DNA of 64,000 nucleotides from Terrilactibacillus laevilacticus (GCF_006517395.1 NZ_VDCY01000008.1:62001-126000); one strand, 5' to 3'. Positions 54,801 through 63,628 are shown, counted from the first letter of the stretch. Program-made: numbers and translations. The notes: generated from the sequence alone by a model not told the origin.

Positions 54801-56598
54801 TAACACGCCCAACAGCCTGTGCAACATCAATACGTGATTTACGAGGTTTTAAGAACATGACAGCATCCAGATCAGGTATATCTACACCCTCTGTAAGGAA
54901 TCGTGCATTAGAAAGGATGCGACATGTGTTGTCTGGAACATTCGCTTTTAACCAAGAGATTTTCTCATTTTTTTGCAATGCATTCATTGAACCATCTGCA
55001 TGTTCTATTTCAACTCGTACTGGTTCTGATTGATTTCCTGACTCATTGATGTACATATCCACGACTTCAGTGAACATTTCTTTAATTAATTTTGACTCAC
55101 GTATCGTTCCTGCAAAAGCTATTGCACGTTTCATAGGATTTGCTGAAATGACGTTTGAATTGCTCTTTCGTTTAATTAATCCATTCCAACAACCAATAAT
55201 TTTCGTTACATCGTCGAATTCGAGCTCAGTACCACGCTTATTAGCTAACATAGTTTGGAAATTCCGAGCAATCATGTTTTCATCTACGGCAAGAATCATA
55301 ACTTTATAGTCAGTTAGTATTCCCTTGTTTACAGCATCACCAAATCCAATGCGATAAAATTCTTCTCCATAAATATCTTTATCATTCATATCCGCTATAA
55401 CCACAGACATTTCATCGGCTTTTTTCTTAGTATCTTCTCCATAAATACGAGGTGTCGCTGTTTGATACAATCGTTTCTTCGCCATAATGTTGCTATTACT
55501 ATGTACTTTTACAAATGCACTAGCTTCTTTTCCAATTTCTGTTGCACCAGTGGTACGATGTGCTTCATCACAGATAATCAAATCAAACTCATAGAAACCA
55601 TTTTTTTGAGCCTCAATAATTACATCAATCGATTGATAGGTTGAAAACACGACTAGAAATTTGCTTTGACTATCGGCTGAATCAATAACTTTCTGACGCT
55701 CCAGTAACTTATGATAATCAGTTGTTGCTGGATAACCTAAGTCTGCTGCGGCAATATCCTCAAACTCATTTTCACCTTTTATTTTCTTAGTAACTTTTCT
55801 ATCCGAACACACAGCAAAGGTATCCATATCTTCACGATACTTAGAATCAGCAGTCCACCCTCTCAAGGACTGAGAAAGCAGTTGAATACTTGGAACAAAA
55901 TATAATACCCTAAAGGGTCCCTTTTTCTTCTCTGCCATTTTCTCAGCAATAACCATAGACGTATAGGTTTTTCCTGTGCCAGGAGCCATAATCAATTTCC
56001 CACGATCAGCCGTTTCAAAGCCATTCACGACTGCCTCAATGGCAGGAATCTGGTGAGAACGTGGTTGCTTAGGTGACTTTAGTTCAATTGTCTGCGGGTT
56101 TTCAAATGAAAACTGCGACCAATCAATTTCGCTATCACGTAATTGTGATAACCCGATACGAGCTATTTTTTTATCACGATTTAATAAAGCGTCATTCGCA
56201 TTGCTACTCCAATTATCTGTTGAAGTTACAATAATCCCCTCTGCATAATAATTTTTTCCTACCTCATTTAAAAATGAATCAATATGAGACTTTTGGATTG
56301 TCGTATCTTTATAGTAATACTTACATTGAATAGCAATTAAGTCACCATTTTCTCTATTTCGAGCAACTAAATCCACACCTGTATCCTTCTTAGAAATGCC
56401 ATACTCTTCAGGAACATCTGACAACATCCAGACTTCATCAAATAAACGTGCATACATAGGTTCCTTTTTCAAGTATGCCGTAACTAATAACTCAAAAAGA
56501 GTTCCACGATCTCGTTGTGCCATGCCTTCCCTTTCTAAATTAGAAATAATCTTATCGAATGATTTAGTTGTCACATTGTAACTTACCATTTCTTCCAT
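51877..56598 (-). CDS. Single-polypeptide Type ISP restriction-modification enzyme
   Basis: 1573 residues, near LlaGI (1568) and LlaBIII (1578). In order: Mrr-like nuclease with DTGVDLVA near 75 and IQCKYY near 91; SF2 helicase with MAPGTGKT near 206, ICDEAHR near 344, TATPRIYG and QAVGRVMRKAEG; coupler; gamma-class N6-adenine methyltransferase with DPFTGTGTF near 909 and NPPY near 1016; C-terminal target recognition region. All motifs intact. One protein both methylates and, after translocation and collision, cuts foreign DNA. GGAGG lies 10 bases before the ATG. Confidence 0.93.
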   Translation of the reverse strand: MEEMVSYNVTTKSFDKIISNLEREGMAQRDRGTLFELLVTAYLKKEPMYARLFDEVWMLSDVPEEYGISKKDTGVDLVARNRENGDLIAIQCKYYYKDTTIQKSHIDSFLNEVGKNYYAEGIIVTSTDNWSSNANDALLNRDKKIARIGLSQLRDSEIDWSQFSFENPQTIELKSPKQPRSHQIPAIEAVVNGFETADRGKLIMAPGTGKTYTSMVIAEKMAEKKKGPFRVLYFVPSIQLLSQSLRGWTADSKYREDMDTFAVCSDRKVTKKIKGENEFEDIAAADLGYPATTDYHKLLERQKVIDSADSQSKFLVVFSTYQSIDVIIEAQKNGFYEFDLIICDEAHRTTGATEIGKEASAFVKVHSNSNIMAKKRLYQTATPRIYGEDTKKKADEMSVVIADMNDKDIYGEEFYRIGFGDAVNKGILTDYKVMILAVDENMIARNFQTMLANKRGTELEFDDVTKIIGCWNGLIKRKSNSNVISANPMKRAIAFAGTIRESKLIKEMFTEVVDMYINESGNQSEPVRVEIEHADGSMNALQKNEKISWLKANVPDNTCRILSNARFLTEGVDIPDLDAVMFLKPRKSRIDVAQAVGRVMRKAEGKDYGYVILPIGIPAGVDEKSVLDKNEKYQVVWDVLNALRSLDERFDATINKLELNKKKPEQLQVVGVGAAPDESEGGFTIAEPATEQLALKLDEEEFSDIERAIYGKIVRKVGNVRYWEDWSKDVAEIAQQHMMRIRVMLEDTNSEAYKAFRKFVSGLHHNLNGAISDQQAIEMLAQHIITKPVFEALFESYSFANDNPISRAMDAVIKVMDEQGLLKEQERLKDFYDSVRVRAEGIDNLKAKQDIIIQLYDKFFKIGFKETTERLGIVFTPVEVVDFIIHSVEDVLKKHFGKSISDEGVHILDPFTGTGTFIVRLLQSGLISKEDLLRKYTQELHANEIVLLSYYIAAINIEETFHSIMNGEYKPFDGIVLTDTFESTEKENSFEDELFGENNDRLERQRKQPIFAIIGNPPYSAGQGNENDNNKNIKYEKLDKNIAQTYVKLASSKSLRTYYDSYIKAFRWATDRIGEQGVIGFVTNSSFIDKPVMNGIRRSFAQEYNYLFILNLRGAIRGRSGDLAKREGQNVFDIMTGVSISILVRDGSENHKIFYKDIGDYLSRNEKVNLLNQWQSIRNTDWSEVTPDKNGDWINQRDENYNNFIPMYEEDVYKSIFTDKTSGIVTNRDAWVYNFSKQIVYENTKKLISNYNSERLRLMKEKNKFELAEKNGKIIKWSRSLRQKLENNIEIEFCDKTIVKSIYRPFTKKYLNYDKNIIESARGYWKGYFDKPNLGLMVSGIGSRKGFSVLALDSIPSMDIMEKGQVFLLNGIDEGKLFKNDKQSLISEIRCNEFGLNEKEFIYYIYAVLHSNEYRNKYANDLTKGFPRIPKLKNMKEFVRAGEQLIQLHLCYEECAPYKHVEVEYNSHRPTFRVKKMKHPKRGQLDTILFNTDISISNIPEKAYEYVVNGRPAIEWIIDQYQVKVDKNSGIVDDPNLYSNDERYIFDLLLRVINVSVQTVDLVNSLPPLEIVK

Positions 56599-56880
56599 AA
56601 TTCAAAATTCCTCCACTATTAAAAATCAGCTCAAATATAATTCTGAAATGATGTAATTATCCATTAGCAATCAATCTAATAATTTTTGTCTACAATATTA
56701 ATCTACTAGAAAAATACTATATTCTAAACACACTCGCTTATATAGATAAATAAAAAAAATTTTTTAGTAACTTTTCCCTTCAAACTGAACCTTGAATTAG
56801 GGGTAAGATTTAAAAATCGGACCATTTTTACATCTAAGCAAAATTGGTAAATTTAATAATCCAAATTAACAATTTTCACC

Positions 56881-58041
56881 TTATAATTTCTTGAATGCCT
56901 CAGCAAGTTCTGCAACCGTTTGAAAACGTTCATTTCTATCAGAACACAGTCCCTTATTTACAAAAGTTCTTAATTTATCGTTGTCTATTCTCTTTGTGCT
57001 TGTCTTCCCCGTCATGATGAAATATAACAATCGAGTTAGTGCAAACGTTTCATGTATTATTTCATAATTGTTAAATCCCTCAATCACCAACGATGGATCG
57101 TTGAAGTAACCTTTAAATTCAGTGTTTGCAGTTGTTAATGTACTATTCGGTACCTTGACTAGCCCAAAATCAGCTACTTTTACAACTAGAACATCATCGT
57201 ATATTTTTAATAATATATTTTTAGGACTAACATCGCGATGGAGTAAACCTTTACTATGTATATATTTGAATGCTTTTAAAATTTGATAACCCAAACCCTT
57301 CCGTTGCTTAAAAGTTAATTTATCGTTATTACCTTCAATGTATTTATCTAAAGTGCAGTCCATGAATTCCATAATATATTCATCTTTATCATCATTATAT
57401 CTATAAACTTCCACAACATACGGAGAACTGAATTTGTACATTTGTTTAAACTCTTGTTTAAATCTTGCCAATTCTTTCGGGATCAATTCTTTTTTTGCAC
57501 GTTTCAACACAAACCATTTTTGGTAATAAGTGTCTTTATATTTGTATGCAATTGCATATGAACCTTCTCCTAGGATTTTTAACTCAAAACTTTTTTTCTC
57601 GGAAAGCGAATCAACTATTACAGAATTTTGTTGTACAAACATGGGCACAGTATAGTATAGTTCAACTTTATCCATATGTTCTGGAATATCGCTTCCACCA
57701 CTTTTTTTTAGGAATTCGTTGCACTTTTTAATCAAATCCGCATAATACGGATCAAAAGAAAAGGCATATTTACTCTCTCTCAGAGTACGTTGTAAACCAG
57801 TTGCAATTTCAATAGCTCTAATTAAATCTCTACTTGGTTCAGCCCAAAAATGAGCAGGATAATCATCTGTTGGCAAACGCTCATTCATCATTTTAAATTT
57901 TGAAAGAAAAATGTAATGTAACGTTGCAAATACCTCTCCTAGCCTAGGATGATCTATTCCAATATATAAATCTTTAAATTCAATATTTAGCTCGGTGTAT
58001 AATTCACGATATTGAGATTCAATGTAATTTTCTATATTCAT
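56881..58041 (-). CDS. Eukaryotic-type protein kinase with novel N-terminal domain
   Basis: 386 residues. Kinase features: glycine loop LGEGSYAIAYKY near 155, lysine in WFVLKRAKK, HRDVSPKN near 268, DFG in VADFGLV near 290. No transmembrane or PASTA segment, unlike housekeeping PrkC. The first 140 residues (FKDLYIGIDHPRLGEVFATL, WAEPSRDLIRAIEIATGLQR) match nothing I recognise and may sense infection. Position beside a restriction system suggests an abortive-infection kinase. Confidence 0.8.
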   Translation of the reverse strand: MNIENYIESQYRELYTELNIEFKDLYIGIDHPRLGEVFATLHYIFLSKFKMMNERLPTDDYPAHFWAEPSRDLIRAIEIATGLQRTLRESKYAFSFDPYYADLIKKCNEFLKKSGGSDIPEHMDKVELYYTVPMFVQQNSVIVDSLSEKKSFELKILGEGSYAIAYKYKDTYYQKWFVLKRAKKELIPKELARFKQEFKQMYKFSSPYVVEVYRYNDDKDEYIMEFMDCTLDKYIEGNNDKLTFKQRKGLGYQILKAFKYIHSKGLLHRDVSPKNILLKIYDDVLVVKVADFGLVKVPNSTLTTANTEFKGYFNDPSLVIEGFNNYEIIHETFALTRLLYFIMTGKTSTKRIDNDKLRTFVNKGLCSDRNERFQTVAELAEAFKKL

Positions 58042-58409
58042 AAATAGTCGATCGTCTCCTCTTTTTTAGTTTATTAGTTGAATTAACTAAAAGAGATCAT
58101 TGTTCAACTCCACAAGCTCTATATGAATTGATCTTCTTGCCCACACCGAAATAAAGTGATGAACTTTCGATTGGAAATGTATTAGTTCCTATGATCCATT
58201 ACTCTTGTTTGTGTTTTCATTAATCATCATTCGACAAAAATTGGCAATTCCCTTCAAAAAAAGCATAGAAATATCTTTATTTATCAATATTTTGATTTTC
58301 TGACGCTTCTTCAAAATAGCAATATACTCTATACCTGCGAGATGTTCTTTTATATTATATTTGCAACGAATAATGTTTTATTAGTTAAGACCCTAGAAAT
58401 CAACTTCAA
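58042..58409. other. Intergenic stretch, no gene recognised
   Basis: AT-rich, no ribosome-site-preceded frame; contains the kinase promoter region at its left end. Confidence 0.4.
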
Positions 58410-58913
58410 TCAAACAACAGTACGGAATTCTTTCTCGAGCAAAAATTGTCGAATAACAATTCCATGAGTGACAACCACAATGGAATTGTAGTCCGAATAC
58501 ATTTTCAATACATCTGTCACTCTTCTTTTTACCGAAGAATAGCTTTCCCATTTATATTGACATGCACCATTATGTTCTCCTCCGAATTTATTGACTTCTT
58601 TCATCAGTTCTAAAAAGTGTTCAGGACCTTTGTACCTAAAGGTGGTGTCCGGCAACCATTCGTGAAGATCGGTCTCTACCTGTATATCTAGTCGCAGATT
58701 TTTTGAGAGGATTGCTGCGGTTTGCAAGGCTCTTGTATACGGTGATGAAACAATAAGCTGAGCTTTTTTTAGCTTGTCATTTTGAGAAGCAACTTCAGCT
58801 TGTTGGATGCCTCTTTCGGATAGTTCAGCCAAATCCCTTCCGAAACCAATGAAACGCCGTTGTGTCACATCGCTATAATCAGGTTCCGCATGACGAATAA
58901 AAAATACGTGCAT
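58410..58913 (-). CDS. Histidine phosphatase family protein
   Basis: 167 residues with FIRHAEP (phosphohistidine), LSERGIQQAE, SSPYTRALQTAAIL and VVTHGIVIRQFL, the second histidine. Phosphoglycerate-mutase-like fold; substrate unknown. It is a little short at the C-terminus (usual 185-200), so the end may be truncated. Confidence 0.85.
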   Translation of the reverse strand: MHVFFIRHAEPDYSDVTQRRFIGFGRDLAELSERGIQQAEVASQNDKLKKAQLIVSSPYTRALQTAAILSKNLRLDIQVETDLHEWLPDTTFRYKGPEHFLELMKEVNKFGGEHNGACQYKWESYSSVKRRVTDVLKMYSDYNSIVVVTHGIVIRQFLLEKEFRTVV

Positions 58914-58951
58914 ATTTTTAATTTCCCCTTTACATTTTAACTCTTTTATGT

Positions 58952-59005
58952 AATAAACGAGGATGTCTCATAAGTTTTTTTGCTCTGAGATATCCTCGTT
59001 TATTT
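58952..59005. terminator. Long inverted repeat, bidirectional terminator-like
   Basis: ATAAACGAGGATGTCTCA / TGAGATATCCTCGTTTAT, 18-base arms with one mismatch, 15-base T-rich loop, then TTTT. It precedes rather than follows the phosphatase gene. It may be the 3' hairpin of a lost element. Confidence 0.55.
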
Positions 59006-59421
59006 TACGAATCCTTGATTTATCAACCTTTTATAGCTCTGGTATTGTCGTCTGACACCTTCTGGGACAGTCTCTCAAAAGCATTAATTTTCTTCTAATA
59101 TTTTCCAAATTTTTACCTTTTTAAACAAAAGTACTATTTCCTTCTTTATTACCACGAAAAAGAAATTTTTTCTTACAAACTATGGATACATTAATTAGAC
59201 TTTGAGCTACTCTAGCCTTTGAAATTGAAAGTCTTATTGACATGGATCCTCTCAGAAGCATAACTGCTTTCAAAATGCGTCTCACCAAAAGTTTTCAAAC
59301 AGTGGCAAATTTCTCGTGCCTTCATCTCCATGTAAAGATGATGCTCAACTGGGAGGAGTACCTCACGTTTTCATGAGCAAAATGGCTAATCTTGAAGTAT
59401 CAAAAACAATGAAAAGCATAT
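59006..59421. other. Intergenic stretch, no confident gene
   Basis: Minus-strand frame fragments (RRILKAVMLLRGSMSIRLSI; GTPPS, SLHGDEGTRNLPLFEN in another frame) look like decayed coding sequence that I could not identify. Confidence 0.25.
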
Positions 59422-60504
59422 CTATTTTTCTTGATCCGAATTTAATCTCTTTAGCATTAAATTCTGAATTGTAATATGAATATCTTTTGTTCTGCAAATT
59501 TCAGCCACCGCATTGTCTTCTTCATATTGCATTATGCTGTCTACAATTTCAGGGAAAACGCTCTTTGCAAGCAATATGAGTTTTTGAATATCAAATGTTT
59601 TTTTTAAGCACGGATACAGGGTGTTCTTAGGGATATGCATACCAATACTTAATGAGTAAATGATATTAAGCATTAACAGATTTGAAATTGATCCACCTCT
59701 TACCCAGCCTTTCCGTTTCAATTTCTTCTTCAATTGGAAAATACACCATTCATCTTTTCTGATCTCCTCATAAAAAAAGACGATATCTCTTAAAATGTAT
59801 CTCGAATAAACAAAGAAATTTATATCATCAATATTTTTTTTAACAATTGTATTTTTATTTCTTAAGTAGGTCCTCAGTTTTTTTGGATTATCATGAATAA
59901 AGCGAGCAGTAGACTTGTCAATCTGAAATAGTCCAGCCAACTGAAGAACCGTATCAATCTTTAGTTCGGCTGAATCACTTTCCTCATAACTAATCCTGAA
60001 CTCCGTTAAAACTTCTTTTTGCCATTTAAAAATGCCCATTTTGTTTGCAATTGAGTAATCCTTTTGCGGCAAACTCGAATTTGAAGCAATTACCACTTCT
60101 GCAAGAAGGTCCGTAGGGATATCAAATGTCACAAATGCTATAAAATCAATTTTGTCTCTGCCATACTTTTTTAGAACCGTTGCTGTGTGAATTCCATTTA
60201 TTAGGCCATCGCTTTCTTTAAAAAACAGACTCAGCGTACCGTCATTATGTGCTACATAATCATGTGCTAGAATATACAATCCATGGTTTTTCATTAAGAA
60301 CAGCTCCGGATGCATTCTAGCAGTCTTCTTTATTTCACTATAATTTTTATTTTTCAGGCCCATAAATCCCCTAGGATTTGGATCATTTGGAAGATTTTTA
60401 TCAACCAATGAATCGCCACTAAGGACTGTCAACAAATATTTTTTACCATTACTCATAAACTCCATGTGTACCTTACACTTCAACCTAACCTCTTTTAAAT
60501 TCAC
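59422..60504 (-). CDS. AIPR-like protein (abortive phage infection type)
   Basis: 360 residues. HPELFLMKNHGLYILAHDYV, GLINGIHTATVLKKYG and VVIASNSSLPQKDYSIANKM parallel the AIPR-family order N-x-G-I-x-x-x-A, x-N-G-x-Q-T, and A-T-N-x-Q-x-x-I, though with substitutions (GIHT for GxQT). The C-terminal 150 residues are helical. The match is by eye, so other families are possible. GTG 60504 has AAGGAGAAGG. Its promoter carries a 26-base palindrome shared with the gene at 61563. Confidence 0.5.
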   Translation of the reverse strand: MNLKEVRLKCKVHMEFMSNGKKYLLTVLSGDSLVDKNLPNDPNPRGFMGLKNKNYSEIKKTARMHPELFLMKNHGLYILAHDYVAHNDGTLSLFFKESDGLINGIHTATVLKKYGRDKIDFIAFVTFDIPTDLLAEVVIASNSSLPQKDYSIANKMGIFKWQKEVLTEFRISYEESDSAELKIDTVLQLAGLFQIDKSTARFIHDNPKKLRTYLRNKNTIVKKNIDDINFFVYSRYILRDIVFFYEEIRKDEWCIFQLKKKLKRKGWVRGGSISNLLMLNIIYSLSIGMHIPKNTLYPCLKKTFDIQKLILLAKSVFPEIVDSIMQYEEDNAVAEICRTKDIHITIQNLMLKRLNSDQEK

Positions 60505-60598
60505 TAACCTTCTCCTTTGCGTTTTGATAAATACATTGTAAGGGAGATATAAAGTAATATTACATGGTAATTTATTCTTTTATTCCTTATTATGGTAA

Positions 60599-60624
60599 AT
60601 ACCATTGACTATAGTCAATGGTAT
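60599..60624. promoter_or_regulatory. Palindromic operator over a promoter -35 (copy 1)
   Basis: Perfect 26-base palindrome centred on CATTGACTATAGTCAATG. On the minus strand TTGACT within it can act as -35 with CATAAT 18 bases downstream. Same core as 62141-62160. Confidence 0.7.
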
Positions 60625-60964
60625 ATTATATAATTAAAAATTTTATTATAGTAATTGTATGTACCCGTCTTTTATTTTAACAATAGACAATTTATATATT
60701 ATTTCAAACGATCTTTGGGGAGAATTTCAATTTTGCTATTGCGGCTTAAGTAATATATAGGCCAATCAAAAAATTGAAGATGTATAGAAAGCTATAAATT
60801 GATTGATTTATAGAGAACTATAGTATGATTGTACTATCATTCATAGTTTGTCTATCCTTTTTGGCGGAATATAAATACTAACGCAAATATTATTTCCATT
60901 ATGTCAATTTTTTTACATCTATGTATTTGTTTGATGCCACGATCTGTTTTTCGTAACATTCAAG
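60625..60964. other. AT-rich intergenic stretch
   Basis: No gene recognised. Contains ATAGAAAGCTATAAATTGATTG-type direct repeats of ATAG and TATAG that could be binding sites; nothing firm. Confidence 0.3.
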
Positions 60965-60967
60965 TAG

Positions 60968-61014
60968 CAAAAAAGCCTGTAAAGTTGAGGTCATTTCCCC
61001 GCTTTTAGGCTTTT
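60968..61014 (-). terminator. Terminator of the small helical gene
   Basis: Minus strand AAAAGCCT / AGGCTTTTTT with a 27-base loop, just after the stop codon of the 53-residue gene. Confidence 0.55.
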
Positions 61015-61017
61015 GAG

Positions 61018-61179
61018 TTAATAAAGTGGCTGATCCATGTCATCTACCAGTTTAATAATACTTTTTAATTCACGAATAAGTTCTACCTGATGAAGTTTCT
61101 CATCTGCCTCAATGGCAATGAAAATAGATAGCAATTTTAGTTTAACCTCTGTAACCGCATGTTTATCAAGAGCGTTCAA
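61018..61179 (-). CDS. Small helical protein (53 aa)
   Basis: TTG 61179 begins MNALDKHAVTEVKLKLLSIF, IAIEADEKLHQVELIRELKS, IIKLVDDMDQPLY. Strongly amphipathic, helix-forming and acid/base balanced; AAGGA lies 12 bases upstream and a terminator follows. No family recognised; small helical proteins of this type are common in mobile elements. Confidence 0.5.
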   Translation of the reverse strand: MNALDKHAVTEVKLKLLSIFIAIEADEKLHQVELIRELKSIIKLVDDMDQPLY

Positions 61180-61562
61180 TTTTCATCACTGTCCTTACAC
61201 AATGGTATAACTAACATGTTTTAAACTCGAAATAGACAAATCCATCTTTCAATAACTCCAACTTCCGCATGATGCTATTTTCGTTGAAAAAACATCTGAT
61301 TTCTAACTATTATTTTCATTTGATAGATTTATCATCAAGTTAGGAATGTACAATTCTTTTGAAGTATTATGAACCGCATGGTAATAAAGGTTATGACGTT
61401 TCAAATATTGTATTCTTCATTCGGGCGGTTCAAAGTCGACTACTGAATGAAAGAATGCATACCCGCGTTTATTCAAAACAGGCAAATTACATGCATGCAA
61501 ACCCCACAAATATTTGGGAATTGAAAATGATACGCTTCCTTCCATTTCTTCTTTTTCGTTGA
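61180..61562. other. Intergenic stretch, no gene recognised
   Basis: Plus-strand frame 61359-61562 has no ribosome site and atypical composition. Nothing else seen. Confidence 0.35.
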
Positions 61563-62111
61563 TCAAATCAAAATGAAATTGAGTGCCAAAATCAAGGCAC
61601 CTATATCATCATTTTCAATTCTTGTATAGCCTTCCGCCGGCAATTCGAAATTCTTCTCAAATACATTCGTTTGTATCAAATCATTGTCATCACTCGTAAA
61701 CGCGTAAGTTTGCATTTTTGCAACCAGAGTTTCGTTTGACCGATTGATAAGGTATACCGTGTAAACAAACGGTGGATGGTCTAAATTATCTTTGCATAGT
61801 GCAAGAAATACATTTTTTTCGAAAGGTCGCTGTATATGCCAATACATCCCTTTCGTATTTGAAACACAGCGAATCGGTAGAGTTGTCAGAATCGTATCTT
61901 TAACATCTGACCCAACTTTATGCTGGACAGAACGTCTAAACACAAGCGAATCTTCTTCAGTCATGAATCGTTCCCGGCAGGAAGGACAATAATACTGCGG
62001 ACAATTTAAAAATCGTATAACCCCATTTTGAAAATATACACTGCAATTTTCATAACACAGATCTGCATCACTACCACAAAAAATGCATTCCAAAGTTTTA
62101 GTACGATCCAT
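61563..62111 (-). CDS. Zinc-ribbon protein, YgiT-like N-terminus
   Basis: 182 residues. LECIFCGSDADLCYENCSVYF ... CPQYYCPSCRERFMTEEDS has CxxC and CxxC pairs spaced as in YgiT/MqsA-type zinc fingers. The remaining 120 residues are beta-rich (LPIRCVSNTKGMYWHI, FVYTVYLINRSNETLVAKMQ, GYTRIENDDIGALIL). Function unknown. Its promoter carries the same palindrome as the AIPR-like gene, so the two are probably co-regulated. Confidence 0.6.
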   Translation of the reverse strand: MDRTKTLECIFCGSDADLCYENCSVYFQNGVIRFLNCPQYYCPSCRERFMTEEDSLVFRRSVQHKVGSDVKDTILTTLPIRCVSNTKGMYWHIQRPFEKNVFLALCKDNLDHPPFVYTVYLINRSNETLVAKMQTYAFTSDDNDLIQTNVFEKNFELPAEGYTRIENDDIGALILALNFILI

Positions 62112-62140
62112 TATCTACCATTCCTCTCATAATTTATAAA

Positions 62141-62160
62141 CCATTGACTATAGTCAATGG
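62141..62160. promoter_or_regulatory. Palindromic operator over a promoter -35 (copy 2)
   Basis: CCATTGACTATAGTCAATGG, a perfect 20-base palindrome 30 bases before the zinc-ribbon gene; TTGACT lies within it. Identical in its 20 bases to the centre of the copy at 60599. Confidence 0.7.
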
Positions 62161-62165
62161 ATATA

Positions 62166-62200
62166 GTAAAACCGCACCCTTTACAAGGTGCGGTTTGTAA
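62166..62200. terminator. Hairpin terminator
   Basis: AAACCGCACC / GGTGCGGTTT with a 9-base loop. On the minus strand it ends TTTTACTAT, just before the operator, so it can insulate the zinc-ribbon gene from upstream transcription. Confidence 0.65.
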
Positions 62201-62544
62201 ACGCTATTTCATTGTCATTGATTGTCATTAATTGCCGAAGCATGCTCACCATCTCCATTATAAAATTAAAGCTTAGAGATATATTGAAAGAGGCATTTTA
62301 GTACAGGACTTAATTATTCTCTATCATTAATTCTAGCATCTTTTCTTCCTTTCCACAATTCTCCGCTGTCCAATGTCTATTTCCTCGTAGAGCTTCTTTA
62401 GTGGATTTTCAATTCTTCCGGGAAGATCAGTACGATTCTTCGGAATGGGTATAAGATGAATGCCCAATTTAACAAGCTTCTCCACATACTTTTTATAGGT
62501 AGAATTCGAGTAATTCTTGTTTCCCCGTCTTTCTGAACTTTTAC

Positions 62545-63354
62545 TTATACTTTTTCCAATCCTTTTTTCGAAATATTATTGAGAAAAATTTCCAGTTTCT
62601 TTTTCATATTATCTGGTTCGTCTGATCCTTCAATAATTTTCTTTGCCTGATAACATTTATAAAAGTCTCCTATACCAAATAGATCAACTACGTTTCGTTC
62701 CATGTAGTACCAGTACTGTTCTTTTGTAAGATAATTTTTCAGCGTGCGATTCAGGTTTTTTCGTTTCCAATTATTATAAAATGTTTTCGTCGACAAACTG
62801 ACTTCAAAACGTAAAACATTCTTTTCATAATCATTCTGCTCATAAGGTCGTTTTTTTCGTTCTTCTTCTTTATCATAGCAGACGGTTCGCAATGATTTGC
62901 TATTGAAATAGATGGTTGTATCGTAAAGATCATTTTTTTCTTTAAATCGGTAATGATCAAATAATTTTTTGTACCGCTTTACAAGAAAAGAGCGAACAGC
63001 ATCATTATTAATAACAGCATCGAACCGGTAATCCAGTCTACTAAGCGTTAACAAATCGATATGACGGATTTCAATCTTCTGACAGACCTCATTTAATTTC
63101 GCTTCAATTTCTTCGTAATCATCTTCATCAATAATCGAATCCTTTCTTCCAAGCAGTTTAATGAAATCTACAAACAGATTGATTTTAAAAATCGCATGTC
63201 TGAATTTGACAGGGGCTGACCAAATTCTTATACCCGGATACAAGTTTTCGATCTCAGCAAAAATGAGATTGATGTTTTTGCCGCGATACAAATTTTCAAG
63301 ATTTCGGATAAAGGCTATATTAACATGAATAAAAAATTCAGCGGTATGGATCAA
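62545..63354 (-). CDS. Replication-initiator-like protein (phage/plasmid gene II/X-type)
   Basis: About 269 residues with LSRLDYRFDAVINND, TTIYFNSKSLRTVCYDKEEE and NVLRFEVSLSTKTFYNNW, the R-x-D, S-x-x-x-x-YDK and N-V-x-RFE order of phage/plasmid replication proteins of the gene II/X type. TTG 63354 (MIHTAEFF) fits AGGAG. After an A6 run at 62564 the -1 frame continues to 62333 (SSERRGNKNYSNSTYKKYVE, KLVKLGIHLIPIPKNR), the likely original C-terminus. A rolling-circle-type role is inferred. Confidence 0.55.
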   Translation of the reverse strand: MIHTAEFFIHVNIAFIRNLENLYRGKNINLIFAEIENLYPGIRIWSAPVKFRHAIFKINLFVDFIKLLGRKDSIIDEDDYEEIEAKLNEVCQKIEIRHIDLLTLSRLDYRFDAVINNDAVRSFLVKRYKKLFDHYRFKEKNDLYDTTIYFNSKSLRTVCYDKEEERKKRPYEQNDYEKNVLRFEVSLSTKTFYNNWKRKNLNRTLKNYLTKEQYWYYMERNVVDLFGIGDFYKCYQAKKIIEGSDEPDNMKKKLEIFLNNISKKGLEKV

Positions 63355-63628
63355 TACAATCAACTCCTATTTTTGAGGTTAGGGAATTCAAAAAACATTG
63401 ATAGGACAATGACTATCGGCATATTTTGTATACTTTTTTCCCAATTCGTTCCCTTATTTATTTTCCTTTGAAAACTGGCTTTTTTAATCTACATTCATGC
63501 TACGGGATTTATTCAGGCTCTTAGAAACTTTTCCGGTTCTACTAATTTCGATCAGAAGGTGGCATGGAATAATTACAAGAGTAGTGATGTAGAATGCATA
63601 AACTATTTTTTGAATGGAGGAATGTAAA
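63355..63628. other. Divergent control region of initiator-like gene
   Basis: AT-rich 274 bases between divergent genes; likely promoters and possibly an origin, but no clear iterons or nick-site hairpin were seen. Confidence 0.3.

Noticed and set aside
58952-59060. Terminal inverted repeat of an insertion sequence
   Set aside because: Only one hairpin is present, with no transposase or matching second end, so it is listed as a terminator-like repeat.
61359-61562. 67-codon plus-strand frame
   Set aside because: No ribosome binding site, atypical composition, no family resemblance.
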